Shown here piece after piece: positions 11,700 through 21,749 of a stretch of DNA of 39,512 nucleotides. Position numbers and translations under genes: made by a program. The DNA comes from Russula earlei (Eukaryota; Basidiomycota; Agaricomycetes; Russulales; Russulaceae), in assembly GCA_025769875.1 (NCBI GenBank), contig JAGFNK010000479.1, positions 1 to 39,512 of the forward strand, given 5' to 3'. Each line of letters opens with the position of its first letter. Position 1 is the stretch's first letter. Under the pieces are notes generated by a model. That model saw only the letters and a list, made by a program, of their open reading frames with translations, was not told where the DNA came from and made no database searches.

Positions 11700-14154
11700 T
11701 TACAACGTGGTTATACCATGATCGAAGGCAGTTACACGCGCATAGCGTTCTTCGAATGTCTCACCGGCAAATTCTGGTTCCTCTTTGACCTCAATTCTAT
11801 AATTTGAAACCAGCATGGTCATAATAGCCACGCTCTCGGTTTCAAAAAACCTGAAAATATCATGTGAGGGCTCTGTTCTTAAGTACACCAATAGATCGCA
11901 CCGTCTCCCAATACAAGCCCGGGCACCTGAGAACGTTCTTGAGAGGGGACAAAAAGACACGCGACAGATAGAGATACCTTGACTGAACGGAATAAAAGCA
12001 TCTTTTGGCCAGTCACCAAGGAACCTTTCTGGAATGAACCTGTGAGGATCCTTCCAGTACCGCGCTACGAGAGTCGGTAAGAACCGGTACCAGGGACACA
12101 ACGCAACTGGGCGTACGATTGTAGTGCAAGGCAGGGACGTGCAATTCAATGTCCGTCCCTGACGGGACAGGAACTGTTGTCTTTCCGCCGTCGAGATTGC
12201 TTACGGTTAGGATAGTATCTCCCGCAGCTATCTTCGGGATTGATACGACCTTATGGTCGTAGCGTATGATTGGCTGCAGATCGCTACACAGGCAACTTAG
12301 CAATTAAACTCACTGGTGGGCTGTAGACAGTATGTAAGCTCGTGGAAACGAACCTTAGATATGTACTCACAACAACCTAAGTGTCTCATATAAAACACTA
12401 CCAAAGGATAAGAATCGTCCTGGTTTTAGTTATCAATCTGGTGAACGTACGCCAAACTGTACGTGAAGCGACCCATGTCTTCGTACATCTACGCGACTTT
12501 TAGTTCTCATCATAGAATGTCATCCAATGGAACGTACGGGTATCCCATTTAGGCTGGAGATCACCCCTTTGATTTGTTCATACAAACGCTCTTGCTCATC
12601 GGGATGTAGAGCCAACAAAGCAAATGTAAAGCACAGTGTATGCGCTGTCGTCTATGGGGAGGCGGGCGCACTGAGCTACATCCGTAGAAACCAGGAGTTG
12701 GTCCGTTCCCACCTCATGTCCAGCAAGGAGAAATATAAACATATTTCCTGGGTGGGAAGTTGTCCAAGAACGTAGAACAACCCGACATTGGAACCTTACC
12801 GATAAGCTCGTCGTCAGTTAGCGCCGTCCCATCATCCTGTTCGAGTCGTGCCGCGTCTAGAAGGCCACTAAGCAGGTCATGGCGTTCTTCTGCTTTATCC
12901 GCATTCCTACGAGCTTGCACCATTTCAAGCATGTATTTCTGCACGAAGCGTGAGGCATCATTGACACCTGTACAATTGATATGACTTGGGATGAACAAAC
13001 CTTCAGCTCGACGTATGCCAGGTGAACCTTCTTAGTCAGCTCCGTCAGATTCCTTGCCCAACGGGGAAGAAAGGTATACAAAGGAAAGTTAGTAGACAAT
13101 ATGTGAAGGGCGTCCTTGAACGCCATTTGGTAACCAGGAGGGACAACGAGGTCGCTGGTCCATGTCACCCGACGGCCGAAACCTGGTATTATCTCTGAGA
13201 TTGAAAGGTTTCAAACAGGACAGAGACTACCTGCAGCGCCGATGACAAAGAGGGCGAGCTGGGGGAGATGTTATGGAAGGGCGACGTTACAAGGTGTGGG
13301 TAGCGTACTGGAAGAGTGATGTCCAGACAGTGATCTACAACAATGCTTGACTTGTCACGCCAAATGCTGTCGAACAGGTCCGTGACGATGTGAGTAGTCT
13401 CGTCCCATACAAATTTATAATTTTTCTGACAAATGTATTCAGGTTCAGGGGAAGAACTCAGCTCGAATCGTACCTCTGAGAAAGGTGGAGCGGTGATTTT
13501 TCGGTACTTCTTCCATTCCGCTCCTTCCGAAGCCACAATGTTTGGACCAAAAACAGTCAATATGGCGTATCGATAAACTGGCTTGGGGAATTTGGCACGA
13601 AAGGTTGTCACTTCCTACGTTCATGGTTGAATGCCTCTAACTCAACTCGAGTTGGAGCAGACGTACTTTGATAGCCGTAGCGTCTGCAAGTAGCAGATCG
13701 GATTTGGGCCAAGGAAATGCGGTTACCTGCGACACCGTTACTCTGAATTTGCGGTTCCTTCTATACCATCGAGAAGATTTACCAGACTAATGGCGTCCTT
13801 TCCGGCGGCAGCAAAGTCTGTTCAGGTAAGCGACTCAAGCACTGGCTTCTGCGCAATCGTCAGGCAAGTATACCTCCATATTTCCTCTTTTGCATCCACG
13901 CAGTGCCCGGAGTTAGATAACGAGACGATGGAGCGATATGCGCAGTTAACTCTCCTGCAGCGGTGTTCGGGCCAATAAGGAAGAAAAGACCAGCGAGGTT
14001 GCTGCCAAAGTGACACCGATGTCAATCAATGGCTCGCTTGGATGATCGAAAGCGCCACTGACCCAACATTGCGAGCAACCCTTCGTAGCTGCAACAATAG
14101 GGATATGAGAAATAGGCCGAAGACAGGAAGGATGACGGATAGGACGGTAGGCAT
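11700..14154 (-). CDS. Cytochrome P450, copy 3 (apparently intact)
   Basis: About 512 residues over 18 exons, all junctions GT..AG and in frame by eye. The N-terminal anchor MPTVLSVILPVFGLFLISLL is followed by RRVARNVG. Motifs in order: FAAAGKDAISL, VASEGAEWKKYRK, FVWDETT, FGRRVTW, DDELIG, NMFIFLLAGHE/TTAHT, YETLR, IPERF, haem loop FSQGARACIG, C-terminus FDHGITTL. The 7-nt exon is at 12314-12320. It is nearly identical to copy 4, including introns and upstream sequence. Function is inferred as an oxidation of a hydrophobic substrate at the ER membrane; the substrate and the exact CYP family cannot be assigned here. Confidence 0.88.
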
Positions 14155-14600
14155 CGCCAGGACGTGAGCGTGTGTGGGGATTGGGGGGAGGTGAGAGGGA
14201 TGGTGGGTAACCGTGATGGCTAAATCTGTTGTGAGTGCGCCTTTAAGCTTTAGCGAAGAGAAGGTGGGCATTTCCTCGGACTCTATGCCATGCCGGCGAG
14301 GATTTGTGTCTGTCCCATGGGGTGCATGTTGTCTCCCTTACTATGTGCAGGGGTAAAGATCTCATTTATCAACCTGTTTAGCTTGAAACACTGTGGACCT
14401 GCTACACCCAATTCAAGGAAAGCACTACAGCTGCAGCAGAGGGTGGAGCGCTGTAGATACGCCACCGAGTTAGTGGATAGCTTAGTTTGTTTGGCTTCAA
14501 ACCGGCACTCGGCGGACGCACAAATCATCACGTGCCTATGCCCCATGCACTTATTACTGTATATCACGACAGGCAGGAATGGATAAGTCAAGTCTGCTTA

Positions 14601-15903
14601 TAGTCAACTCAGTGGACAATAAAAGTAAAATATTTCAAGTGCTGAGTAGGCTCTGTTGCGGCCACAAATTATATTATATAAGTAATGACTTTAGTTGAGC
14701 ACAAAAAATGTGACAAGAATGTCTATGTGAGTATGCAATGGGATATTGACATATGTGATGGCAAGGCACAAGGTAAAAAAGCAACTTGTCGACTTGAAAC
14801 CTTTTTTTCACGACGGCCTCTTCGTTTTTACCAATCACGTTCATTTTCTTTTGCCATCATTCTTCCCCTCTTTCCCCTCTCCTAGCCCACTCTTCCTTCC
14901 CCATGGTCCCAGTTCAAGACTCCCAAGCTGCCAGTTTCATCAAGTTTTCACTGGCTATTACCCAAGTCATTCGAGTTTTCAAGTTTTCCCGTGCCATGTT
15001 GTTTCCGCGGGTGCGTTTTTTGTTTGATTTTCACACACACTCTCATCATCTCCCCTCTCCTTCCTACTAAACAGCCTCTTCTTGGCCTTCAAGCTGCCTT
15101 CTCACTCCCTTCTTCTGTGTCACTGCAGTGGTGATGATGGGGACAACAACGACATATGAGAGGACTTGCATGTAAGTGAAAGAAAAACAAAATGCACACA
15201 AACAACTTGACTAAAATCACGTGCGGGGGAAAACACACGTTGCTTGAAGGTAAAGTATGCTTGAACTGAAAGTGAGCTCCTGCATGCAGGAAATGGTATT
15301 TCAGGGGATGGGCACATCACAGAAAACGAAAGTGTGACCCTTTCCCTAGGTCTCGCCAATGTGCGTTTTGGGTTTCCTTTTACTTGCGCAATCTCACTGT
15401 CACAGTGACAAGTACAACCATGCTTGGCGTCTTCAATGAGTGTCTTACGCATTCTGTGCATTACCCTTTCCTTTGCTTTTTGTTTTTTTGTCACTCCCCT
15501 CTGCTTTTCTTTGCACAGGCTTCACGCAGCTTCAAAACATTGAACACACATTCACGTCTCGACTCACCTGTACCCTGGTGCCGTCTTCTGCATTGTCCTT
15601 GATGCCTCCTCTTACCGTGACAAAGCCACCGACACCACTGTCCAAGTCCAAGAAACGAGAGAAGGTGGCCCTCGCTCCCAGGCACAGGCTGATGAACAGT
15701 GAACAGGTGCATTATTCCTTTTCATTTTTGTGCACTCATACTCTCCGGCCTTTTGTCAAGTGTTCGGGGGGAGAAATGGACATATGGAGCGACGATGAGA
15801 CGTCACTTAGAATGCATACGCAAATGACGGCAACGGCTACAGGCGCAGTCCCAAGAAGTGCCATGCGCGAGAGCCGGAACAGCGCCGCGGAGGCGAGTAT
15901 CCG
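14601..15903. other. No supported gene; CT-rich spacer
   Basis: This is unique sequence between the duplicated arms. It is pyrimidine-rich on the plus strand (14,800-15,130). A short open stretch at 15603-15717 (MPPLTVTKPPTPLSKSKKRE) followed by a GT donor-like site could be an exon, but I recognise no family and no continuation. It may be transposon-derived. Confidence 0.35.
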
Positions 15904-16815
15904 ACTGTAGTTCAAAAATATTAGTTAGTGTTGATATGTGAAATATATATTGTTTCCTGACATTTGTGTGAATTTAAGTGCCTGAGTTGTTTATCATAAC
16001 AATGTTGCAATCAGTAGAACATAAACATGTGGTTGGCTACATAGGTATGGTTGAGGATGGGAAGAAATGTATATTTATGTTGTTGATGTAACAATGTATG
16101 ATTTATGTAGCATTGGTGGAAGAAATGTAGTCAATGGTGTTCTATATAACCCTGGTGGCAGCTATATAGAGTTTGGTGGTTGCTATGTAGGCATGAAACC
16201 TTGATGGTGCTACAGATGCTATGGTAGCTATATAGCACTACATAGCCTTTTCATTTTTTCCTGATGGAGATCATCTATAATCTCTTGGATTTGGCCCTCA
16301 CACCTTGTTTTGTTGTCTTGTTGGTATGCAGACCTCTTTCTCTGAGCAGGCATATGGAAATCAACAAAATGATGCAACATGATGCAACATGATACACTAA
16401 ATTCTGTGTGCACTAGGCCTCCAGAGTGCTAGAGCCATTGTGCATGATAAGATTAACTGCTAATTACCCTTTTTGGCCTAATTGACCATTGATGGCATGT
16501 GACTTGTGACCCTCAGACTAAGAGTTCTGACATGGTATCAGCTGGCAAGCATGACAAACAGCCATTTCTTGATTTTACTACACAACACAATTTTCATCAA
16601 AAATATTTATTGTGTATGTAGATAGAAGATACTATATACAGTATGCAAAGTATCATAGTTGTTGAGTAAGAGATACATGAGAAATTGATGGTGTCCAAAT
16701 ATGGGCACTGTCCAAGGGCCATGGAACAAGGGTGCAGGGATAGTACAATAGATTTTGGGCCAGTGCCCTTGCCCAAGGAGAGTCACAGGTCCTCACCCAG
16801 TCACCTTGACAGCAT
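15904..16815. other. 912-bp CpG-free desert
   Basis: Reading line by line, no CG dinucleotide occurs from 15904 until CATCGACG at 16816. The stretch is rich in TG and CA and has degenerate copies of GCTATATAG/CTACATAG around 16035-16245 and a tandem GATGCAACAT at 16371-16390. No coding signal is seen. It looks like old, methylation-decayed repeat DNA. Its last 75 bp already belong to duplication arm B. Confidence 0.8.
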
Positions 16816-17140
16816 CGACGACATCGACGGCCATAAAGATTTCCCCATGTGGGTGCGGTGCCTGATTAGGCCTGATTTCCCAAGCATGCGGGCGGTCAGG
16901 CATTGCCTCAGATTCTAATGTATACAGTCCTAGTACTGTACTCTTGTGCAGCCGAATGTTAAGATTCTCTAGAGGAGCGTGGGCAAACATGGTGTAAAAC
17001 TTGAGGATGAGAACAAGCCACAAACGTGAAGTTTATTGCAACCGTTACCAAAATACAGAGAGGTTACATTGTTCTTGGTCAGTATTCATATGCGTGGTGT
17101 GCGTTTGAGAGACAAAAAGAGGGACAGACATGTGGTAGAA

Positions 17141-17145
17141 ACTCA
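17141..17145. repeat. Target-site duplication ACTCA (left)
   Basis: ACTCA directly precedes the TG of the 5' LTR and recurs at 21660-21664 after the CA of the 3' LTR. The empty paralogous site near 11616 reads AAACTTATTTG. Confidence 0.85.
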
Positions 17146-17395
17146 TGTTGGACGTGCAGCCGCTAAGTGCCGCGTGAACGGACAATCTGGACCATACATG
17201 TAAATAATTAGAATAATTTAGTTATCGCATTCATTTCCTCAGTCTTTTACACACAAGACTGAGGTCAGTACTACACATTCCTTTACACTCCTTTAAAGCT
17301 AATACTGTACATAGCTATCATCCCTATGGGTTAGATAACTAACCAATACAGTCTTTTACACACAAGACTGAGCTATCATCCCTATAGCTTCAACA
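17146..17395 (+). repeat. 5' LTR (250 bp)
   Basis: Begins TGTTGGACGTGCAG and ends CTTCAACA. It holds a 10-bp-stem hairpin at 17237-17264 and a second, shorter version at 17349-17370, each followed by an AGCTATCATCCCTAT motif. It differs from the 3' LTR at ten positions. Confidence 0.95.
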
Positions 17396-17397
17396 GA

Positions 17398-17412
17398 TTA
17401 TGAGACCTGGTT
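17398..17412 (+). other. Putative primer-binding site (half-tRNA iMet type)
   Basis: TTATGAG starts two bases after the 5' LTR and is complementary to CTCATAA, the initiator-Met tRNA anticodon loop, with partial pairing beyond. Copia-type elements commonly prime from an internally cut initiator tRNA. The match is short, so this is tentative. Confidence 0.5.
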
Positions 17413-17464
17413 GTCCCTGACATCACGAACTCCCACCAGCTTCCAAATTGTGTAACGAAACACC

Positions 17465-18715
17465 ATGAGTGCCCCCACAGCAACCACAAATGTCATGCCC
17501 TCGAGAGGCAGCCATGCTCCCACCATAGGAGCTGCGGGAAAAACTTACATGGGCGGCCAACACGGTTACAACGGACCACTCTTTGAAGGTGGCACAGTTG
17601 CGTACACACAATGGAAAGCTAATATAGAGGCACTGTTCAAAACAAATGGCCTGATGGAAATCATAAGAGGGACATACTCAAAACCGAACCCCAGCAATGA
17701 CCCAAGCGGCTTCGCCAACTGGGAGCAGAAAGATCACGAAGCACATGCCCACATTTTACTGACGTTAAACAGGCACGCTCTTGACACTGCCCTAGGCATT
17801 GCTGGAGCCAAAAACACTTGGGACACACTTGAAAAGCATTTTGCTGGGAAGGGCAAGCAACGCGCTGCACACCTACTGACGGACCTATACCAGGCTACAT
17901 TCACCAAAATGGAACCCATGGCTCCCCAGATATTACAACAGCTACACGCCACCCGAACCCTCGAGAAATTTGGTTACCCAATAGACGAGAAAGTCCTCAT
18001 CTGGATGCTAATCCTTGCACTACCAGAAAAGATGGCCAAACTCAAGGCCACCCTCCACTCAACGCCACCCAGCCATCTAACAGCCGAGCACGTCACGGAC
18101 CGCATCCTCCACGAGGAGCATCAGATCCAATTGACCAATGACACAGCCACACCTCACCATGCAAAGCCAGCCCAAATGGGAATGGACCAGGAGGCGCAGA
18201 ATGAGAAACACACACCAAAGTGCACTCACTGCAGATGCAGGGGGCACAATACACACAAATGCTGGAAAATTCATGGAAAACCAGAGGACAAAGCAGCAGC
18301 AGCTATGACTGGCATGGGTGCGCACAACACAGCAACACCCATGCCCGCTATGACTGGCACAGGTGCACACAATGCAGCGACACCCACGACCACTGGGACC
18401 GGCACAAGTGCGCACATCGTAGTGACGCCCACAGCTCAGCTACCAGCCAGCACTGCCATCGCATACGTCCCCACATCCGATAACAGCATCTCATTACATC
18501 TGGCAGTCGAAGATGAGCCGATCTGCGCAGCCACAACTCAGGAGCAGCTACGAGCCACTGATCTCAGAGACAGCTGGCTCCTCGACTCTAGAACCTTGCG
18601 CATCATGACATCCCATTGTGATTGGTTCATACACCTCACCCCACTTGCATCACCCATTCTAGTTGCCTTAGGCAACAATAGTGCCATAACAGCCACCGGA
18701 ACCAGGCAAATATGA
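17465..18715 (+). CDS. Retrotransposon gag with start of protease
   Basis: A 416-codon open frame. Residues 40-210 resemble the copia gag (UBN2-like) region: YTQWKANIEALF, NTWDTLEKHF, LLTDLYQATF. A CCHC zinc knuckle (CTHCRCRGHNTHKC) lies near residues 252-265. It is followed by a Thr/Ala-rich low-complexity stretch with a 45-bp repeat. The protease site near residue 373 reads LLDSR where the active site should be DSG, so the protease is dead. The frame closes with TGA, probably from CGA, and continues in the same frame as pol. Confidence 0.85.
   Translation: MSAPTATTNVMPSRGSHAPTIGAAGKTYMGGQHGYNGPLFEGGTVAYTQWKANIEALFKTNGLMEIIRGTYSKPNPSNDPSGFANWEQKDHEAHAHILLTLNRHALDTALGIAGAKNTWDTLEKHFAGKGKQRAAHLLTDLYQATFTKMEPMAPQILQQLHATRTLEKFGYPIDEKVLIWMLILALPEKMAKLKATLHSTPPSHLTAEHVTDRILHEEHQIQLTNDTATPHHAKPAQMGMDQEAQNEKHTPKCTHCRCRGHNTHKCWKIHGKPEDKAAAAMTGMGAHNTATPMPAMTGTGAHNAATPTTTGTGTSAHIVVTPTAQLPASTAIAYVPTSDNSISLHLAVEDEPICAATTQEQLRATDLRDSWLLDSRTLRIMTSHCDWFIHLTPLASPILVALGNNSAITATGTRQI
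18303..18420 (+). repeat. 45-bp degenerate tandem repeat in gag
   Basis: CTATGACTGGCA starts at 18303 and again at 18348, with a third weaker unit near 18394. The units encode variants of MTGTGAHNAATPT. Confidence 0.75.
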
Positions 18716-20398
18716 GTCCAGATGCACGCAAACAGTGCGCGGAGTATTGCATTACTCCGCGACGTCCTGTACGTCCTGGACCTCAAAGGGAACCTCTTAT
18801 CGGTCTCCCATCTCATCCAACGTGGGGTGGCAGTGCAATTCCAGGGAGAGACATGTGGAATATACAACAAGAACCAATTGATTTGTGAGGGAACATTACA
18901 CGACAACCTATATATCATGGCCATCCAAATGGTCAAACCTGAGTCAGCAATGCCAGACCTGTCCCTCGCGGAACGCGGCCACAAAACTGAAGCCGCACTT
19001 ACCACACACACAACAATCTTCCGGGCCTTCTCGGACACATATGGGAAACCATCCACTAGAACACCCCAGTTTTCTGACTGGGCAAAAACAGAACTGCGGG
19101 AACACGCCGGCGGGCTGAAGCGCAAATTGGAAGCGCCCCAGCACCTCCAACCACACACCGTGCACGTTGAGCCCACAACCGGCCAATGCTTGAAGACCCT
19201 CCGATTAGATGGAGGGGGCGATCACACTGGGCGAGAAGCACAAACATCCCTAGCTGAAAGGCGATGCATGTATCAAATTAACACCCCGGGTATGCCACAA
19301 CACATCAAAGTCGCAGAACGCACGACTCAGACACCTCTTAATAGGGTCCAGGCGACGCATACAGACACAAAACCATCCATGTGTGCCTTGGATGACCTGA
19401 CACCCGAAGAGACAAGGTGCGGGAATCATCCCAACCTCCCTCGGCCACACGCCCTCGGAATGCACATGTCTGTGCCCGCCCCGGAGAAGAGACTCACCAA
19501 GCTGACCCGAAGGTCGCTGGTGCACACATTCCCGGGCCACACATATAACCATCAGGCATACAAGCCTGCACATCACACCACCCCCCACATCCCTGAACCC
19601 TGTGACGTCGTATTCGACGAAGGGGGCCCCACATTGCGCATCAAGCACATGATCCTCGAATTTGACGACGCAGCTGAAAGCGCCAGGGATGGGGAAAGGA
19701 GAGCAGGATTGAGGGGGCGGAGAAGGCAAAACCGGCGGACAGTGCGGAAGTGCCACTGCATGCAAAGCCGCAAGGTGTCGGAGCAGGCAGGGTTCTGCCC
19801 ATCCAGCCTGAAACAGGCAGACAACATGGAGCAGGCGCTGCATGCCAAACCACAAAGCGTCGGAGCAGGTGATGCCCTGCCCGTTAAGCCTGCAGCACCA
19901 CATAGTCAGCCTACAAGTTACAAGGCAGAAAACGTACCTTTGCAATCCACCATGGGAAGACCAAAGCATGCTATGCACATGCTCACACTCAACCATGGTG
20001 ACGAAGCGGAGGAGTTGGATGAAGTGGAAGCGGAAATGGCACCACATGCCGAACCGCAGAGCGTCGTAGTGGATGCAATTCCACCTGCTCAGCCTGAAAC
20101 ACCACAAAGTCAGCTCACAATTCACAAGGCAGAAGACTTGCCTGCGCAATCTGCCATGGGACCAGCAAAGTGCATCACATGCACACTCACACCCAACCAA
20201 GGCAACAAAGTGGAGGAGCCAAATGAAGGAGATGCAGAAAAGGCATTGCATGCCAAACCGCAAGACACACAGCAACACAATAACAACGCACCCAAGGACC
20301 AAGATTCCTCACAATCTGAAATGTTCCCCAAATGCGCCACATGCGCACCTGTCCATGACAAGGACGCTTGCCATTCCGCCATCCCGCATGAGCACTGA
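18716..20398 (+). pseudogene. Retrotransposon pol remnant: pre-integrase, integrase, linker
   Basis: In frame with gag after TGA 18713. It starts with the end of the protease domain (ALLRDVLYV, LKGNLLSVSHL), then a gag-pre-integrase piece (GTLHDNLYIM). The integrase is recognised by TLRLDGGGDHTGRE (second catalytic Asp) and IKVAERT (catalytic Glu), then the DVVFDE block. The HHCC zinc domain and the first catalytic Asp are absent. From about 19,760 the frame enters a linker of 68-residue repeats. TGA at 20396 closes it; the same frame resumes at once. Confidence 0.85.
19759..20290 (+). repeat. 204-bp tandem repeats in pol linker
   Basis: The motif CATGCC(A/G)AACC starts at 19841, 20045 and 20249, exactly 204 bp (68 codons) apart, with similar sequence between. 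A truncated unit starts at 19759. All units keep the reading frame and encode variants of HAKPQSV followed by QxTxxKAExxPxQSxMG. Confidence 0.85.
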
Positions 20399-20820
20399 AT
20401 GAGATGTACCAAGCAGGGAAATGTGGCACACAAAATGTTACCAGCTAATCTCAAGTCCTATGCCGAGGCGACAGCCTGTGCAGATTCTGCAGAGTGGGCA
20501 AAGGTGCGCAACAAGGAGAAAGGCGTGTCCGAAGACACAGGCATTCCCAAAACCATGCCGCACCCACAGAACGGAGCCACAGCGGGGATGCAAGTAGACC
20601 TTCCAAATGAAAAGGTCAAATCACAAATTCGAAAATGCAAGGCCCGCGTTATCACACAGGGACTCACCTAAGTCGAGGGCAACGACCCCGACGAAGTCAT
20701 GCCATCAAAAGACCAGCACTCCCTTGCACCCTAGCCCCAGCCACAGAACGAAGCCTAGAAGTCCATCGCATGGACATTGAGTCCACCCACCTAAACGGAG
20801 ACTTGATGGATGAGATCTTC
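20399..20820 (+). pseudogene. Reverse transcriptase N-terminal remnant
   Basis: Matches the start of a copia RT (RVT_2): KSYAEATACADSAEWAKV, KARVITQG, then TAA at 20669 where Gln is expected, VEGNDPDEV, and in another frame LEVHRMDIESTHLNGDL. A frameshift lies near 20,730. The YxDD-containing palm is not present; the sequence jumps towards RNase H. Confidence 0.8.
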
Positions 20821-20936
20821 ACAGAAGTGTGCCCAGGGAATCGCCACCGATGCACACGCAAACGGGTGACCCAGTACGCCTGAGGTACGAGCAATCACCA
20901 CCTGACCTTCCAGCATGACTCCAGCACCCAGCCGAT

Positions 20937-21390
20937 CCTGGTCAGATATGTCGACCCCGACTGGACCGGCAAAGTCCACCTTGGACTTCATCTAAATACT
21001 GACAGGTGGGGCCATAAACTGGAGCCGAAGGGAGCAAGCCCCAGTTGCACCCTTGAGCACCGAGGCGGAGCACACCACGGGCACACACGCTGCCAAAGAA
21101 GCTGCAAGGCTGAGGCAATTACTCACCAGATTGGCTCAAGACACCCATCTCCTCATGATCTCCCCACATCGACAACCAGTCGACCATTGCCATTGCCAGG
21201 AACCTCAAGTTCCACGACCGCACCAAATGCCCTGAGGTGCAACACCACTTCTTGCAGCAAAGAGTCAACTTGCAGGGGATCAATCTTACTTACACTCCAT
21301 CAGAAGGGGAAATATCTGGTGTATTGACAAAAGGTCCCAGCCGCGAGAAGTACAAACGTCTTCGCAATGGAGATGGGAGGGAACACGCAC
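20937..21390 (+). pseudogene. Retrotransposon RNase H remnant
   Basis: Frame-shifted pieces of the copia RNase H tail: LVRYVDPDWTGK, then LSTEAEHTTGTHAAKEA with LRQLLTRLAQDT (from 21053), then VQHHFLQQRV, LTYTPSEGE and VLTKGPSREKY. At least two frameshifts separate them. Confidence 0.8.
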
Positions 21391-21398
21391 CACTCGGG

Positions 21399-21409
21399 CT
21401 GAGGGGGCG
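21399..21409 (+). other. Polypurine tract
   Basis: A G-rich run (CTGAGGGGGCG) directly before the TG of the 3' LTR, the expected site for plus-strand priming. Confidence 0.65.
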
Positions 21410-21659
21410 TGTTGGACATGCAGCCGCTAAGTGCCACGCGAACGGACAATCCGGACCGTACGTGTAAATAATTAGAATAATTTAGTTATTGCGTTCGTTT
21501 CCTCAGTCTTTTACACACAAGACTGAGGTCAGTACTACACATTCCTTTACACTCCTTTAAAGCTAATACTGTACATAGCTATCATCCCTATAGGTTAGAT
21601 AACTAACCAATACAGTCTTTTACACACAAGACTGAGCTATCATCCCTATAGCTTCAACA
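21410..21659 (+). repeat. 3' LTR (250 bp)
   Basis: Same length and ends (TGTTGG..CAACA) as the 5' LTR, followed by ACTCA at 21660-21664, the right-hand target-site duplication. All ten differences from the 5' LTR are transitions. Confidence 0.95.
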
Positions 21660-21749
21660 ACTCATTTGTCACCTCTTCTTAAATACCAACGGCACACGAA
21701 GGGGACTAGAAGGAGATATATAAGACGGCTATGGGAATTTGCATATCAC

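Larger units (their letters stand above)
10798..14600. repeat. Segmental duplication, arm A (with P450 copy 3)
   Basis: Sequence colinear with 16742-24600, covering the distal promoter of copy 2, the copy 3 3' flank, the whole copy 3 gene and its upstream region. Arm A has the solo LTR plus MITE that arm B lacks; arm B has the copia element that arm A lacks. Both insertions therefore seem to postdate the duplication. The boundaries are approximate. Confidence 0.8.
17146..21659 (+). mobile_element. Degenerate Ty1/copia LTR retrotransposon, 4.5 kb
   Basis: Order: 5' LTR, primer-binding region, gag with zinc knuckle, protease, partial integrase, a repeat-bearing linker, pieces of reverse transcriptase and RNase H, polypurine tract, 3' LTR. 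Protease-integrase-RT order and the UBN2-like gag place it in copia (Pseudoviridae-type), not gypsy. The long frame from 17465 is closed by TGA 18713, TGA 20396 and TAA 20669, and is frameshifted beyond about 20,730. The RT catalytic core and the N-terminal integrase domain are missing. It cannot move on its own. It is inserted with a 5-bp duplication about 85 bp beyond the stop codon of P450 copy 4. Confidence 0.93.

Noticed and set aside
16371..16390. Short tandem GATGCAACAT as a CRISPR-like or regulatory repeat
   Set aside because: Only two adjacent 10-bp units with no spacers, in decayed eukaryotic repeat DNA.
16532..16548. TGGTATCAG sequence resembling a plant-type initiator tRNA primer-binding site
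   Set aside because: Fungal initiator tRNA ends differ, no flanking LTR pair was found, and the match is short.
14601..16741. Possible extra P450 copy between the two duplicated arms
   Set aside because: No P450 motif (AGHE, ExxR, PERF, haem loop) occurs in any frame; only the orphan upstream segment at 16742 is P450-linked.
19250..20302. 350-codon minus-strand frame opposite the copia pol
   Set aside because: It is the shadow of the pol frame; its Cys/Trp/Val-rich composition mirrors the sense codons, and the sense strand carries recognisable integrase motifs.
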